From Prinia subflava (taxonomy: Eukaryota; Chordata; Aves; Passeriformes; Cisticolidae): a stretch of DNA of 64,000 bases. Below are positions 22,924-35,784 of this stretch, piece after piece. Under the pieces are notes generated by a model, which ran no database searches, was not told the origin of the DNA, and saw nothing but the letters and a program-made list of their open reading frames with translations. Location: assembly GCF_021018805.1 (NCBI RefSeq), contig NC_086283.1, forward strand, positions 16,272,162 to 16,336,161, in the 5' to 3' direction. Positions within the stretch are counted from its first letter, which is position 1; each line of letters begins with the position of its first letter. The translations under genes were made by a program, and so were the position numbers.

Positions 22924-23689
22924 GACCTATATAGAAATTAGCTGAAACAATCAATGTTTTCTCAGCCTTATGATCATTGAGGGATGTCTAGAAATGAGCA
23001 GCACTGGGAATAAAATGTGCTGTGCATTTCAACCATCCTGCTATCACAGAGGACCTCAGATATCCAAGTCATGGAAGACAGCGAGGAATAACTTACCAGT
23101 GAAGGGATCACATCACTTCATAAAAATCAAAGCCTTCTGTCACTATCATAACTGTCATTGAAACTGACATGGCTGTATTTAATCCTTATGAGTTTCCCCA
23201 CTCCTCAATTCTAAATTGCCATTTTTGCCTTTCCTACTGGAGCTAAAGGCACTCTGAACCTTGTGCTTTGAGCAGTGAGTTATGAGACATTTTAAATTAT
23301 GGTGTATTGAGGAATAGTTTACCTCTGGCTCTCACAGATTTGATCTGAGATTTGTTCCATAAGCTGCAGCAGAGTGAGAAATTTGCAGCTTAAAAGGACT
23401 GAGTTGTATTTATGTTCTGACTTATCCTCAACTGTAATAGACTGAGGAATGTTTTATCTCTAACACTTGCACTTTGCTCTGAGATTTGCACCTTTTAAAG
23501 GGGACTGAAATTGTGCGTGTACCTTCCCTCTCTCTGACAAACGGCTTGAGTTTCTGAGACCTTAAGTGAGTGCCACAGTGAAGAAATGTTAAAAATTAAT
23601 AGCATGTTATTCTCTGAGGCACAAATAAGATCTGACCTCTTTCCATTCGATATGCATTGATAGAAGAGTAATTTGGAAAAGGAAATGCA

Positions 23690-24240
23690 GGGTGACCTTA
23701 ATTTGAGGGATGGTGTGCTGGCAAAGTCCCTCTGTCTGCCCTCTCAGTGGAGGTAGGGGATGGAGATGGATGCTGCAGCAAAGATACAAGAGTTATTGAT
23801 GTGTTAGAAACTACAGAAGCACCTGAGAACAGCCTCATAGGAATTAAGGCTTCTCCTCCCTGACGGGTGGCAGGATCTGGAGTGCCTCTACACCAATGCA
23901 CACAGCATGAGCTACAGACAGGGGGAGTCCAAAGCCATTGTAGAGTGGGAAAACTTGGCTATATGTGCAATCACAGAAACGTGGTGAGATGATTCAAACA
24001 ACTGGAGTGCTCAGAGGATGGCTATAAACCCTTCAGGAGGGATATGCAAGGAGGAAGAGGAGGTGGGGTGACCCTGTATGTTTTGAGTGTCCAGAGCTCG
24101 ATGATGGTGATGAATAGTTTGAGTGTTAGTGGGTAAGAGTCAGGAGGAAGGCCAGCAGGGAAACATGGTGGGAGTCTGGTACAGACCACCCAGCCAGGAC
24201 TAAAAGACAAACAAAGCATTCATCTACAGAAGATGATAAA
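23690..24240 (+). mobile_element. CR1 LINE, internal ORF2 endonuclease region
   Basis: This fragment comes from the 5' part of CR1 ORF2, not the usual 3' end. The diagnostic part is 23885-24200. 'ccaatgcacacagcatgag' (near 23893) is followed by ATCACAGAAACGTGG at 23970-23984, which encodes ITETW of the apurinic endonuclease domain. Next come the 'gactggagtgctc'-type and 'ggctataaacccttcaggag' blocks, and then 'tgggagtctggtacagacca' near 24169. A TGA at 23985-23987 replaces the expected Trp codon, and further stops follow, so it is dead. The left part (23690-23880) is less certain. No 3' end is attached, so the copy was cut off on both sides. Confidence 0.85.
23970..24014 (+). pseudogene. CR1 ORF2 endonuclease remnant
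   Basis: Conceptual reading in the frame of ATC 23970 gives ITETW, a stop, then DDSNNWSA and onward. In intact CR1 the stop position is a tryptophan codon. This is the conserved core of the endonuclease that nicks the target DNA. The reading is disrupted by stops and is not functional. Confidence 0.8.
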
Positions 24241-27200
24241 TGACCCTCAGAAAATGTTGATGTTATTCTGTCACAATATGGAAGAACAGAAAATCATGAG
24301 AATTTTCTTCTTGCTGGGTCTGCACATAGTAGCTGATGTGACTTTTTTTTTACACATGTAACATTTAGAGGTCCATGTAGTGCTTAATGGAAGATGTAAC
24401 TGAAGATACATCAGGTAATTCAGCAGTGTTACTTGCTTGTGTGTACCTTGAAGCTCTGAAAAATTGCACAGGTAAGTTCTTCGCTTTCCCCTGTGATTTT
24501 GGGGCCTTAAAATAGTTCTGACCAACATTTTATCACTGGAAAGATAATGCAGGGGTACATATAGTTGTCTTACAATCCACACTTTTGATCATCCATTTTG
24601 TTTAACTTACAACAGCATTAGCAGAAGAATTTGTACCTGTTAAGAGCAAACAGTGGGCTTTTTGTCTAGATTAAAACTATATTAGCATAACACAGAGCCC
24701 CTGCCTCAGCAAGTTCCACTTCAAGATTTGGCCATTTGCTCTGATTCACTTTCTGTGTCCAAATAAATACAAAAAGCTGTGATAATTAGGCGGTTTATCC
24801 CCTTTCTTGCTGCAAGTCTGGGTTAGCTGGGTCTGTGGGCTAACAGACCTCATGACCGGAAACGGTGACAAGATCTTCACTTTGCAAATGAATGCCATAA
24901 TTGTCTCCAGAAGCTAAGAAACCTCATGAAAGAGGACGCAGAAGTGAAAAGGCTAAAGCAGAAGCCCCATGAGAATCTGCATTAAATCTTACCTACGTTA
25001 AACCTTTACATAACAACAATACTGCAAAGGCAAGGTGTAAAAATGAAAGGATTTGTAGGCCTCTGGTTGTGACAGAGGTTATGTGAGAATCTAATCAGGC
25101 ATTCCCATGCTGTCCTAAAAAATACCCTTAACTTTCAAAAGGCAAACTCTTTTGCTTCTTCAGGTTTTACATATGTAAAATCATAGAGTCCATCATGTGT
25201 CATGCTATGATGGGAAGGATCATAAAACTTTTACTAAGACAGACCCAGGCTTTGAAAGAATTCCAGTTGCCTGGAAGTGGTTGAGGCACCAAAACCTCTG
25301 GCTTTTGAGGTAGAAAATGCCTCCAAAACGTTCTGGGTCTGGGTCAACCAAGAATAAGCTGCTCAATAGAACAAGTGATCAGAAGGCAAGGAGATCAATG
25401 ACCAGCCCATCTCTACTGCACACAGCAAACACTATTGAGCTTTGCCTTGTGTTTCCAGGTTGCTGGAGGCTTTTGAGCCTTCAATTGTGAACCAAAGGGA
25501 TGTGGTGATTCCATCTGAGTGAGCCAGTCTAGTCAGTTGGGGATTTGCTTGGTTTTAGGAAAACAGAATAAACTGCCAACAAGTTGCTCAAGACCCTGCT
25601 CTCCCTTTCTAGGGAAAGCAGGGAAAACAGGTACAGCTGCAGGAGATTGGAAGACATTTATACACAGGTGCCAGGAGAAAAAAGGGAGAGGGAGAACCTT
25701 ACTGCAGGGAGGCTTTTTGAAGATGAAAATGCTAAGAAATGGCACTTAGACAAGACACGGTATTCTTCTCCTGAGAGAAAAATTGAATTAATCTTTGTAT
25801 TTTAAGGCAAAGACTTGCTTGTTATTTGTAGAATAACAAGCAGGTTAGTAGTAGTTCCCTTTCTAGGGAACTTGTGCTATCACAGACCACTGTGAGTCCT
25901 TGGAGAGTGCAGATTTGGAAGGTAGACATTTTGAAGTGAAATGGCTGCTTTAGAGTTTGATACTAATTTACAGGGAGCAATTTGCTGTGAATCCAAAAAT
26001 AACAGGTAGGTGGGATGAAAACAAGCATGGGGATTTATTTTATGTCATTTAAGAGGAGGAAATGCAGGATAATTAAAGTTAAGACTAAGCATTTGGGAGG
26101 GTGTTAGGAAAAATTATTAAAATATGAAGGGACCACAGCAGAAAAGTGTAGCACGGAATAAAGTTTCTCTTAGCAAGGGTCAGTAAAGGAAAGGGGAAAA
26201 GCCATACAGATGTACTGAGAATGAGATAAGTGCAAGCTCAAACATGGCGCAGGAAGATTTATAATGTTTTTGGGAACTGTTTTTTATCATCAAGAATGGA
26301 CTGAGTCCTTCACCTTGCCTCAAAAGAGGGTGAGACTTGGAAGGCCCTTGCAATTTCCATTACAGTTTGCCTTTTTCTAATCTATGTAAAAAAATCAGGA
26401 TTTTTGCCATTAAATGCAAAGCAGCAACTAATCATTGTCCTTCTAACACATGAAGTATTTATTGACTTTTAATAACATGTATTTGATTCTGAAGATAGCA
26501 ATCCTTGACTGAAGAGTGAATTTCTGAAAGGATAAATTAGTATGCTCAGTAAAAGGTACATATTTTTGAGGGAGGACAGGACTCATAGTTTTGAACAGAA
26601 AATACTTATCAAGTCAGATAGGAGAGAAAATTGATGCCTGTTGCTCCTTGACAGCAGTTGTGTGGCAACTAACTGCCATTCACCCATTTCTAAATGGAAA
26701 TACTTTTCAAAGTGAGAATGCAAAGTGATGATGGTGCTCAGCTTGAACTCACAGTAGGAGAAATTGCGTCCAAACCTTGAGTTCTTCCTGCTGAGATCAC
26801 TGAGCTATTTAATTATGCTGCTGCACACATTGCTTCAGCAGTTGATCTTTTCCATTACATCCTTTAACAAATAATTTTTCTGTCAATGAGGAAAGCAAAT
26901 AGACACTGCCTTGCCTTTCATGTGTTTTGCCAGCTTCAGTCACCTCTATCATACTCAATTATGCCTCTATCAGCCCTCTTCTCTGTGTCTGTTTTCCTGC
27001 TTTGAAGAAGTATCTTTCCTGTCTTCTTGGATGCCTTTGGGTCTAAATGTTTAATCACAGTTAATCTCATAATCTAATGAACAAGATTTTCATTCATAAC
27101 TAGTCATAATATTAGAATGTCTTAACAAAATGTTAGCTTGAATTTGGATGTTTCTCCCTATTTTGCAGGCTCATGTTTAAACAATCCCTCTTCAGTGCTA

Positions 27201-30200
27201 ATTCTGGTCTACAAAATATCCCTTTTACAAACACAAGACAATCAGTAATATATCACAAGTGGTGCCTCTGTAAGGCAGCTTCAGTCCTGCTGCAGTTGCC
27301 TCTTGCAAACCTCTTGTTTGATGCTCATCCTTCCTTTCTTCCTGCAAGACTTGAAGGAGCAAGATCTCAATCTCAAAGCTTTGTTATCATGCAATTTTCT
27401 TAATGAGTTTGAGGTCTTGAGTTTGCCTCTTTTTTTCCCTTTTTTTTTTCCTTCAATAAAACTGCCTGTCAGGTGTTGGCCTTAATATTTCACCAGAAAA
27501 GCATCATTTAAATATTTTTCTTCTTAAATCTTCAAGCCCAGGAAGCTTAAATAATTGAACCTAGAAACAATAAGATCAAAAGAAATTATTTGTTGGGGGA
27601 TCGCGTAATGGAATATGGAATTTGGAATATGGTCTGGCAGTGTAGGAATCTTCTAAGTATTTCTGTTCCAGGACTGAAGAGCAGCCTAAAATAGCTGCAA
27701 TCATCATATCAGCTTAATTATTTGAGGTCTGTAGTTATCTCAATGCTCCTGTACATGTTCAGATATGCAGATATGCACACACAGAGTAATATTTTACTCA
27801 ACTTTTTAGAAGATAGCAACGTGGAACATCCTAAGAACAGACTTAGTTCTTCAGCTAATTCTTCCCTTCAGTGCATGAAAATTATTATGTTCATTTCACT
27901 GTAACCTGTTCCTCCCCCAAGTGGAGTCTGCGTATTGTGTTTCATTGTGGTTTAAGTGTGAGAAGATTGAAGTGTTTTATACTGTTAAGATAGACTAAAT
28001 CAAAGAAAAGGTAAAGAACATCTTAAAAGATGTTTCATGTGTTTTAATTTAGAGTCCAATTAGCAAGCTGAGTTGGAAACTCTTCCTAGTGATATTCCCA
28101 TGGGAATAGGCTTTTCTGAATGTCCAGCAGACTTTGTTCATTACTAGATATAGTCAATTTCTGTTCTCAGAATCAGTGCTGGGGTGGTTTGTGCTTTGAA
28201 TCCCATGAGTTCACAGACTCTTATCTTGTATCTATTACTTCAGATTCTTTGGACATTCTAAGTCTTGTGGAATTTACTCTATAAATTAAACTCCAACTAC
28301 AGATTCTACACAGGCTGCACCAGTATTGCAAGTTTCTGATTGTAGCTCTTCTTCCACAGTTTGCCACATTCCTCTCTCATCAGTATCTCCTGCTAAGACT
28401 CCCATCACCAATTAATGAGTTTTCTACTTTTTCTACACTAACATAGTGTGCTTTAGCTGAAAATCGTATCCTGGAGCTCTCAGGCTAAGATCTGTCAAAA
28501 ACTGGCATTGAACACTACCCTTTTTGCTACCAACAGTTGCCCAACAAAAGGCTCAATCTGTGTTTATTTTTGAAGTGAGCTGTATATCAGATTTACTGAA
28601 ACCATCTTACTTTTTTCAACCAAAGCTGTGTGAAAACTTTTGGCCAGGCAACTTTAAGAGACTAGGCTTTTTACATGCTTGCTTTTCAGTTGCTCGCTGC
28701 CGGAAGAGGCAGCTGAAATCTCTGTTTAGAAGTTCAGCAATTATCTGTCATGCTCTTTACTCTCTGAATTGAAGCTGGATGCTTCATTTTATTCACAGCA
28801 ACACAACTGTTTTATCTCAGCCTCTGTTGAGCTTTTTAAAATGTGTTTGTTGGTTTCTGGTGGCCTAAGGTTGTCTCTACTTGTGCTCTGAATAATAGCA
28901 TTTACTCCTAACAGGCTTGGCCAAAGGAACATGGTGTTGGTTCTTTATTGTTAATTGGACAGAGTTCATGTTCCTGTAACTGGGGTTTCCTCAAAGGCTG
29001 CTAATGCTAAAGGGACTATTGATAGTAGATTTCAGCAAGGTTTTGACCAGATGTTCCATCATTTTCTCACAGGTTTATAACCTGTATTATTATCAAACAT
29101 GTAAATTAGAACAACATCTTCTCAACAGTCTCTGAAGGTGCAAACATGGTAGAAGAGGTCAGAGGAAATAAGGTGAAAAAGACAGTGACTTTTGACTAGA
29201 TGAGTAGCAAACAGCGGTTACCATTCATAATGACAGGCAATGGTACCACATTTTATGATAGTTACACATGTCAATCTCTTCCAGCTCATTATGGACTTTA
29301 ATGCTTAATTAGATCAGCAATTAATTATTCATTACAGAAGAGAGAAATTCCAAACTTTTTTATCTTTTGAGAAATCCCTATGTTTCAGTGGGGATTTTTA
29401 TGCCAAACTGATGTGAAACGATCATATTATTCAGAGACCAGGCAGCAGGTTTGTGAAATGAGTCCTTGGAGTCAGCCAGAGTGGTGTGTCCAAACCCACA
29501 ACTAATGCTTTGCTGCACAGAGGAGTCCGGATGTTGTACCAGTATCAGTCTGAAATTTACTACCTGTGGAAGCTAAGAAGGAATATTTTGCTCCCTATGA
29601 ACAGGAGAGTTTACTTCTGAGATTGTTAATTATTTTAGCCCATCTGCAGTGCTCTAGTCTGATTGTGGCTGTGACAGAAAGCAAACAGTGCTCCCAGGGA
29701 ACACCAGTTGTCCAGAAACTGTCCAGTGGCAATATCTCAGTTCTGTGTGGCCTTTTCTTCTGGTGTATTATGACTGAGGCTTTTCAGAATGATGTTTGAT
29801 GGTTTTCCAAGTTATTTGGTGTGCTGTGTCTGAAGGGACTGGATAAACCAGTGGGACTGAAAAATGTGCAAGCTGAAGCTTAAAAATAGCCTCTAACAGA
29901 TGCAGATGGACAACCCAGGAAATGGGGTGAAAAGAATCCTTCGTTCTGTTAAATATTGAGTCTTGTTATGTATGCTGATAAGGAATAACATAATACAGCC
30001 ATTGTGAGTCCTTTTCCCGTTCTCTTGAAGATCATTTGAATGAATAAACCTCAAAACTGTAAAAAATCCAGAAAAACTGAAGTTACCTTTGACAGTCTGC
30101 CAAGGCCTACAGTCTTAAAAACTCCTAAAGGTTCCAAAAGTATGTAAGTTTTAAGACCCTGAAGCAAAATCAGAGTGCAATTTTGGCTTGGATTGCTGCA

Positions 30201-30463
30201 GCATTTCCAACTATTGTTTCACTGCTAGCAGATTCTTATCAAGGTCAGTAGGCTTTGTGCATCTAGTTCAGGAATTCAGCTTCAGGTACACTGGAGTATC
30301 ACAGCAAACGATCAGCAATCAAGCAATCACTGTATATAAATTTCCACTGAAAATTATTTCTTCCCCTTCACATGCTTTCTCCTACCCCTGAGAAGATTTT
30401 GTATTCTTTGAGAGAGAGGGGGAAATCAAACTACTTCAAGAAAAAAGATTGATGAGCATACAG

Positions 30464-30515
<52 letters not shown>

Positions 30516-32984
30516 AAGGAGAAAAATATTGAAATTCTTGGCTCTTTTCTAAGGCAATTAAATTCTAATTGGAAGAAGTGCCTCACATAAGCTGGAGGCT
30601 GCACAAGGATGGACCTCTAAGCTCAAAAGGACACACTGAGCAATAGCACATCCATTTTGATTCATTACAGCTCCTGGGCAGGCAGTTGGCTCCCTTTCAT
30701 CCAGCACCCCTACTTTCAGTCAGAGAAATTGCATCTTTGTTATCCCATTTTTCTAGAGGATAGGGAGGCATTTTGGAGGTCTCTTCTCTCAGGGCTACAA
30801 CGTCATGGAACCAGACCCAGTACAATCTAACCTGGAGTGATATCTGCCTAATCTAGACCCTAGTTTCATCAGTGGGACAGGAGTAGGGATGGATTTAGCA
30901 CGGCAGCCCAGCAATTTGCTAACTGAAGCAGAAACACTGCAGATCTCACTTGCCAGCTCAATTCCTTCCCACCTCTACCATGTCACCAGTCCCTTCACTG
31001 GGCCACTGTGTTATGAGAAGGCAAAGACCTGAAATCTGGGAAATTTTCCAGTTTTTAACAGTATGGTCACTTGAGGATAACTGCATGGAAAGTGTCCACT
31101 GTGTAAAAATGCTTTCTACGAAACCTTTCACCACAAGGACTCAGAGGAGAAGATGGTTAGGATGGGGAATGATGTCAGCCTCGCAGGATAGCTGTGACTA
31201 CAGTATGCCAGACATGTAGAATCAGATCATCAAATCCTTTTGCAGTCTCTGTTAAATAAGAGGACTTGAATATCTACTCATGATCACTTATGCTCCAGAG
31301 CTGCTAATGTTTTAAAAGGCCAAAAAGTGCTGCTCTCCTTCTCCTGCTGGAAAATGGGCATGTATAGACAACTGCCCACTTTGCAAGCTGTTCCAGTAAA
31401 CAAACTTGATGGATTAAGGTGGCAAGATTTAATTTAGGGGCAGACAGAGAAAGGTGTGCAATTACTAGTCAATTACTTATCCATTAATAGGCTACTGCAC
31501 TGAACTATTAATCACGCTTGAACTTAATTCTTTCCCCTCTTTTTCTTTAAAGGGCATCTAATCCTTTTAAAGAGAGAGAAATGCAGTACTTCAGGGCAGT
31601 GGCAGTCCTGTCATCAGTAGGGATATATTTTGAACTCCCACATACAGAGGCATTTATGGATTACTGTTTCTTAAGGGAGAACTGTAGTGCACTGCATTAT
31701 TATTTGTCATGTTCATGCCCTCAGCTTTTAGGAACTGTGGAGGAACTGTGGACTGGCTGTCTGGAGTACTGTTTTTAATCACAGTTTTATATGCTTTTGA
31801 TAATTACAGTCAGACGGCTCACAGAGTGCACAGAACTGTTTGTTCTGTAGGATATGTCTGTGTCCTGGAGGAAAGAGCCATGAAGTTCCTGGTAAATGTA
31901 TTTCCATACTTTAGCTCTTTGACATATATTTATATTCTGAGGATCTTTGCCTTTTGCCCCTTAAGAACTCATATCCTCTTTATTTTAAGCCTGCATGAAT
32001 TAGTTCAAGGGAGAAAGGACTGAAGGAAATGTTCATTCTGTCTCTAGCTGCTTTGGAAAAGCCAAGTGATTTTGAAGCCTAGAAAAGGATTATCCCTACA
32101 CCTAAATGAAAAGATTTTTCTATTCATCCTCATATTGTGGGATTGAGGGGTAGGAGGGTTCCAGCAAGTGTTTTAAGTTTTGGTAGCTTATGCAATTTGG
32201 ACAGCTGCTCTGTGTGAATGTATCCAGGGTTAAAACCAGCTGAGGAATTTCAAGTTTGCAGAATTTCATTCCTGCTACATTGTTTCCTTGTCACTGTAAT
32301 TTTGGAATTTCCTGGACTCTCACCTGCAGCCTGCTTCAGCTCATCTACAGAAGGAAACTGCACTTACTCAAAAAAGGTAACTGCGGACCTTTGTGTGAGC
32401 TGCCTGTAAACAGAAGCATGAGTTAGGGCTGTGCGTGTGAACCTTTTCACTTGGGAGTAAGGTTATTAACTTTCCCTTCATCCCTTGCTTATAGCAGTAT
32501 TACTTTCTTGCTGTCATTCCTGTATTTCAGACTGTGTCTTCCTTTCTTCCCCCTTCGTCCCAAATATTAAAACAATTCCAAAGGAAAAAAGAGACTACAA
32601 GAAGCAAAGCACAAATGACAGTGTTGTTTTCTGTAGGCAGAAAACCTTTAGATGCAGACCTGGAAACAAGCGATTTCCTTGGAATGAGTGGGCAGAGGAG
32701 CTTGCTGTTCTACCTGCAGACACTGAAATACGGAATAACATGTCCTAAATGATCTAATGGATAGGGAAATAGAAGAAATGGGTCAGCTTCATTTGATCTG
32801 ACTTTGGGCATAGGAGGGACACTTAACTCAAACTCCAGGGGTCCAAACTAAAAAGGTAGTCTCTGTGCTGCCTCCAAAGTGAGACACTTAAGCACCTTTT
32901 GGTAAATTCATCCCATCATGAGACTGAGATCTAAATGAGATGGGTTTCATCCAAATTTTAGGAAAACAAAATGTCATCTGTTCA
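24241..32984. other. Long unique non-coding stretch
   Basis: Nearly 9 kb without a recognised gene or interspersed repeat. It contains A49 at 30464-30512, a small near-tandem GGAATATGG/GGAATTTGG run at about 27610-27632, and two TAAT-rich patches (29290-29335 and 31455-31530) that could be homeodomain-bound elements. Open frames up to 104 codons have no recognisable domains. Confidence 0.5.
30464..30512. repeat. Poly-A tract, 49 uninterrupted A
   Basis: A pure A run. I see no AATAAA or recognisable transcript-derived sequence immediately upstream, so a processed-retrocopy origin is not supported. Confidence 0.95.
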
Positions 32985-33672
32985 AGGAGTTAGTCAATAA
33001 GATCCTCTGAGTAACTACCCTTCAGGACAAGGGAGCAGGACAGTTCTGGAAGACTTTAAGGATACATTCCACACAGAAGAAGAGCCGTCTATACTTGTGT
33101 AAGAAACCAGCAAAGGAAGGGGACAGACTGGCATGGATGAGTCAAGACCTGCCTATGAGATTAAAGGGCAGGAAGCAAATGCACAGGCAGTGGAAATAAG
33201 GACAGGTAACCCAGGAAGAGTAGAAAGATTAATTTCAGTTGTGTGTGGATGAGGTTCGCAAGGCAAGGCGAAGCTGGAGCTGAATTTGCCAAGGGACACA
33301 AAGAATAATTAGAAGGGTTTCCAGAGGTATGTGAGACAGAAAAGGAACATCAAAGAGGGCATGTGTCTCCTGATGAACGCAGCTGGCAAACTAGTAACAA
33401 CAGACAAGGATTCTGAGGTACTGAACAACCTCTTTGCCTCAGTCTTCACTGGGAACCTCTCTCCCCGCACCTCCAGAGTGGAGGAACACAAGATGAGGAC
33501 TGGGGGAGCAAAATCTCTCTCACTGTAAAAGATCAGATTCACGACCATTTTAGGAACTGGATCATCCTGAAAACTATGGGATCTGATGGGATTGATCCCA
33601 GAGTCCTGAGGGAAGTGGACTAGATGACCTTTAAATGTCCCTTCCAACCAAAACTATTCTATGATTCTATTA
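32985..33672 (+). mobile_element. CR1 LINE with internal deletion
   Basis: The copy starts in the ORF2 endonuclease-RT linker ('caaggagttagtcaataaga', 32983) and runs through 'ggcagtggaaataaggacag' and 'ggcaaactagtaacaacaga' to 'ggattgatcccagagtcctg'. Near 33615 it jumps straight to the 3' terminal block. It ends CCCTTCCAACC plus ATTCTATGATTCTATTA at about 33640-33672. The whole reverse-transcriptase core is missing. Both termini of the fragment are recognisable, so this is an internally deleted copy and not simple 5' truncation. The 112-codon frame on the minus strand (33309-33647) is antisense and not a gene. Confidence 0.92.
33331..33528 (+). pseudogene. CR1 ORF2 linker-region remnant
   Basis: This 65-codon open frame encodes a recognisable piece of CR1 ORF2. 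Residues 20-25 read KLVTTD and residues 29-44 read EVLNNLFASVFTGNLS, which lies between the endonuclease and reverse-transcriptase domains. No catalytic motif is included. The ATG is just an internal Met, not a genuine start. It is non-functional. Confidence 0.85.
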
Positions 33673-34273
33673 GCAATGGGTTGGATAGACAAACAGAGAA
33701 GAAATAAGGTGAAAAAATACTACCTGTGTGATGTTGTGAATTAAGAATAAAACTAATTGCTAAGTAATTTTATTAAATTACTGTCATGTTAGAGAAGTTT
33801 ACAACTAGATTAGAGGTTTTTTTGTCATAAAATGCAATGAGACTTTAGAACAAATCTGGTATAATTGGCTGATGAGGACTTCCTTTGTATAAATTAGTGT
33901 ATTGAATGCCCTTTTAAAGCAAATAAATGCAGAAGCAATCATTCCATTGTAACATGTTCTACTAAAAGTACAGATATAATCCCAAAGGCTCTTATCCCTT
34001 AGTTTTGTAGAATGATTTCAGGTTTTACCACAATCCAATTGTGCTAAGTATTATTGTAAAGAATGCAAGTGATTTTTACTAAGTGTGCTTAATGAGTATT
34101 TCTCTTAAAGCACGTATCAGGATGAGTACCTATCCCAGTAGGAATATTATATCAACTCTTTATGGCAGGTCTTCTGCCTTACTTCAAAATAGATTTATAG
34201 CATCACAGAGGTGAAAATTATTTTTAAAAATTAGTATTCTTTTTCTCCTCATTTTATTTCCCTGAACAATGAC

Positions 34274-34274
<1 letters not shown>

Positions 34275-34304
<30 letters not shown>
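34275..34304. repeat. Poly-A tract, 30 A
   Basis: A pure A run followed by GAGAGAG. No retroposed source was recognised. Confidence 0.95.
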
Positions 34305-34307
<3 letters not shown>

Positions 34308-35743
34308 AGAGTGAAATTTAGAGAAAATGTAATATTTTCTCAAGTCATGGGGAAAATTTGTCAAAGATAATTCAGCTGCAACCAAATTTTGTTGCAAAAG
34401 CTTTTCAGGGCAAATATGTCATCTTGATCTGTCAAAGGGCATCAGTTTTGTCCTGTGGAATATATCCTTCAGTGTCATGGAGAGCTATCTAGTTGTCCTT
34501 TGTCCAATTTGAGAAAGTATAGGGCACATCACTCTCTCCTGGTGAGATTTCAGAGGAATCTTTTTAGAAGATATTTGTCAGCAATGTATAACGATGGTTC
34601 AATTCCTTCTCGTATCTTCTTGCCACCAATAACTCCTAATGGGACAAAAATTACAGGCTGCTTTTCTCGGTGCTGGGAGAAAGAGAAGGGGACATACAGG
34701 CAAGTAGCAGCAACTCATCAACTTCTTGTTGCAGAGAAAACTTTTTTCAAGAGGCTGTCAGGCTTCCCCTGCACCTTTATGTGTCATGCACTGTATCTGG
34801 TCTCAGCAGTGAGTGTCATTATTAACGGTGTCAGGAAACAGAACTTCTGTGGCCTGAATTCCAAGATGTTTTCTGAATTGCAAGCAGATTTTCTGCAGCC
34901 TAAATTACAAAATTATTTGGTTTGATGTCTGAAAGTCTCCCCCAATTACTCAATATGAAATTCATTCAGCTCCCAAGAAAAGGAAAAGAAGCATAGCAAA
35001 ATGGTATAAATTGTACTGGCAACTAGAGTTGAAAAGAAGCATAGGCCATTTATTAGCTGTCCTCATTACAGCAAACTGGATCTTCACTGGAATACAGGTC
35101 TGGAAGAGGTCACCTGCTTTCTGAACTCAGTCACCTGTTCACTTTTTCCAGGGAGAATTTCAGACTTGAATCTTCATCTCTGTAATGACTCACACTTAGC
35201 ATTGTATTCCCTGCATTACAAAGAGTCACTTAACAAACTCTTAGTGGTCAATATATAGATCTCAATACTTTAAAAACACAATGCAAATATTGCTGGAAAT
35301 TTTGTGTGTTGGTAGCAATTTTTAAAACATAGGTTGAAGCAGTGGCTCACAGAAAAGTGTAAAGGTGCCTCTTCTTAAATGACAAATTATTCAAAGTCCT
35401 CAAAAGGCCAAGGCTTTTGTTTTAACCAACATTTTGTAAATCTGAACTGAGGACCTAGATACCGCTGCAATTTGGGCACATGCAAATAATTGATGTTTGC
35501 AATTGTTAAAAGGAATTAGAGTAAAAGCTTTGAAACACATTAATAGAAAATCAGTGACCCTAATTCACATTGAATGTGGTATCTAAACTAGTTCCAATCA
35601 AAAAGTTTAAAATATCACAGTCCTCACACACTAGAAATCCTTTTATCAACATTTGAAGTCTATAGGATACTACGAACAGTAGAAAACTTCTTTTCTGGCC
35701 TTTACCCCTCCCTCACTGCATCTTTCCAGGCTTCGCTCTGCAC

Positions 35744-35774
35744 CTGCAAGGAATGGATACCACATTCCTTGCAG
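35744..35774. repeat. Perfect 12-bp inverted repeat (hairpin)
   Basis: CTGCAAGGAATG (35744-35755) and its exact complement CATTCCTTGCAG (35763-35774) flank a 7-nt loop. It lies at the left edge of the neighbouring CR1 copy. Confidence 0.95.
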
Positions 35775-35784
35775 ACAATGGATA

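Larger units (their letters stand above)
20441..23689. other. Unique non-coding stretch with a long T tract
   Basis: This unique sequence contains T46 at 21077-21122, a 14-bp perfect palindrome (TATACATATGTATA, 22753-22766) and an 18-bp tandem duplication at 22888-22923. No gene was recognised. Confidence 0.55.
33673..35784. other. Unique non-coding stretch
   Basis: AT-rich unique DNA with A30 at 34275-34304 and a 12-bp perfect inverted repeat at 35744-35774. The 156-codon plus frame at 34455-34925 is the longest non-repeat frame here; it has no signal peptide, domain or splice context that I can support. Confidence 0.5.

Noticed and set aside
34455..34925. 156-codon plus-strand open frame in unique DNA
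   Set aside because: It has no recognisable domain, signal or splice context. A rough estimate for AT-rich DNA of this length gives about one such frame by chance.
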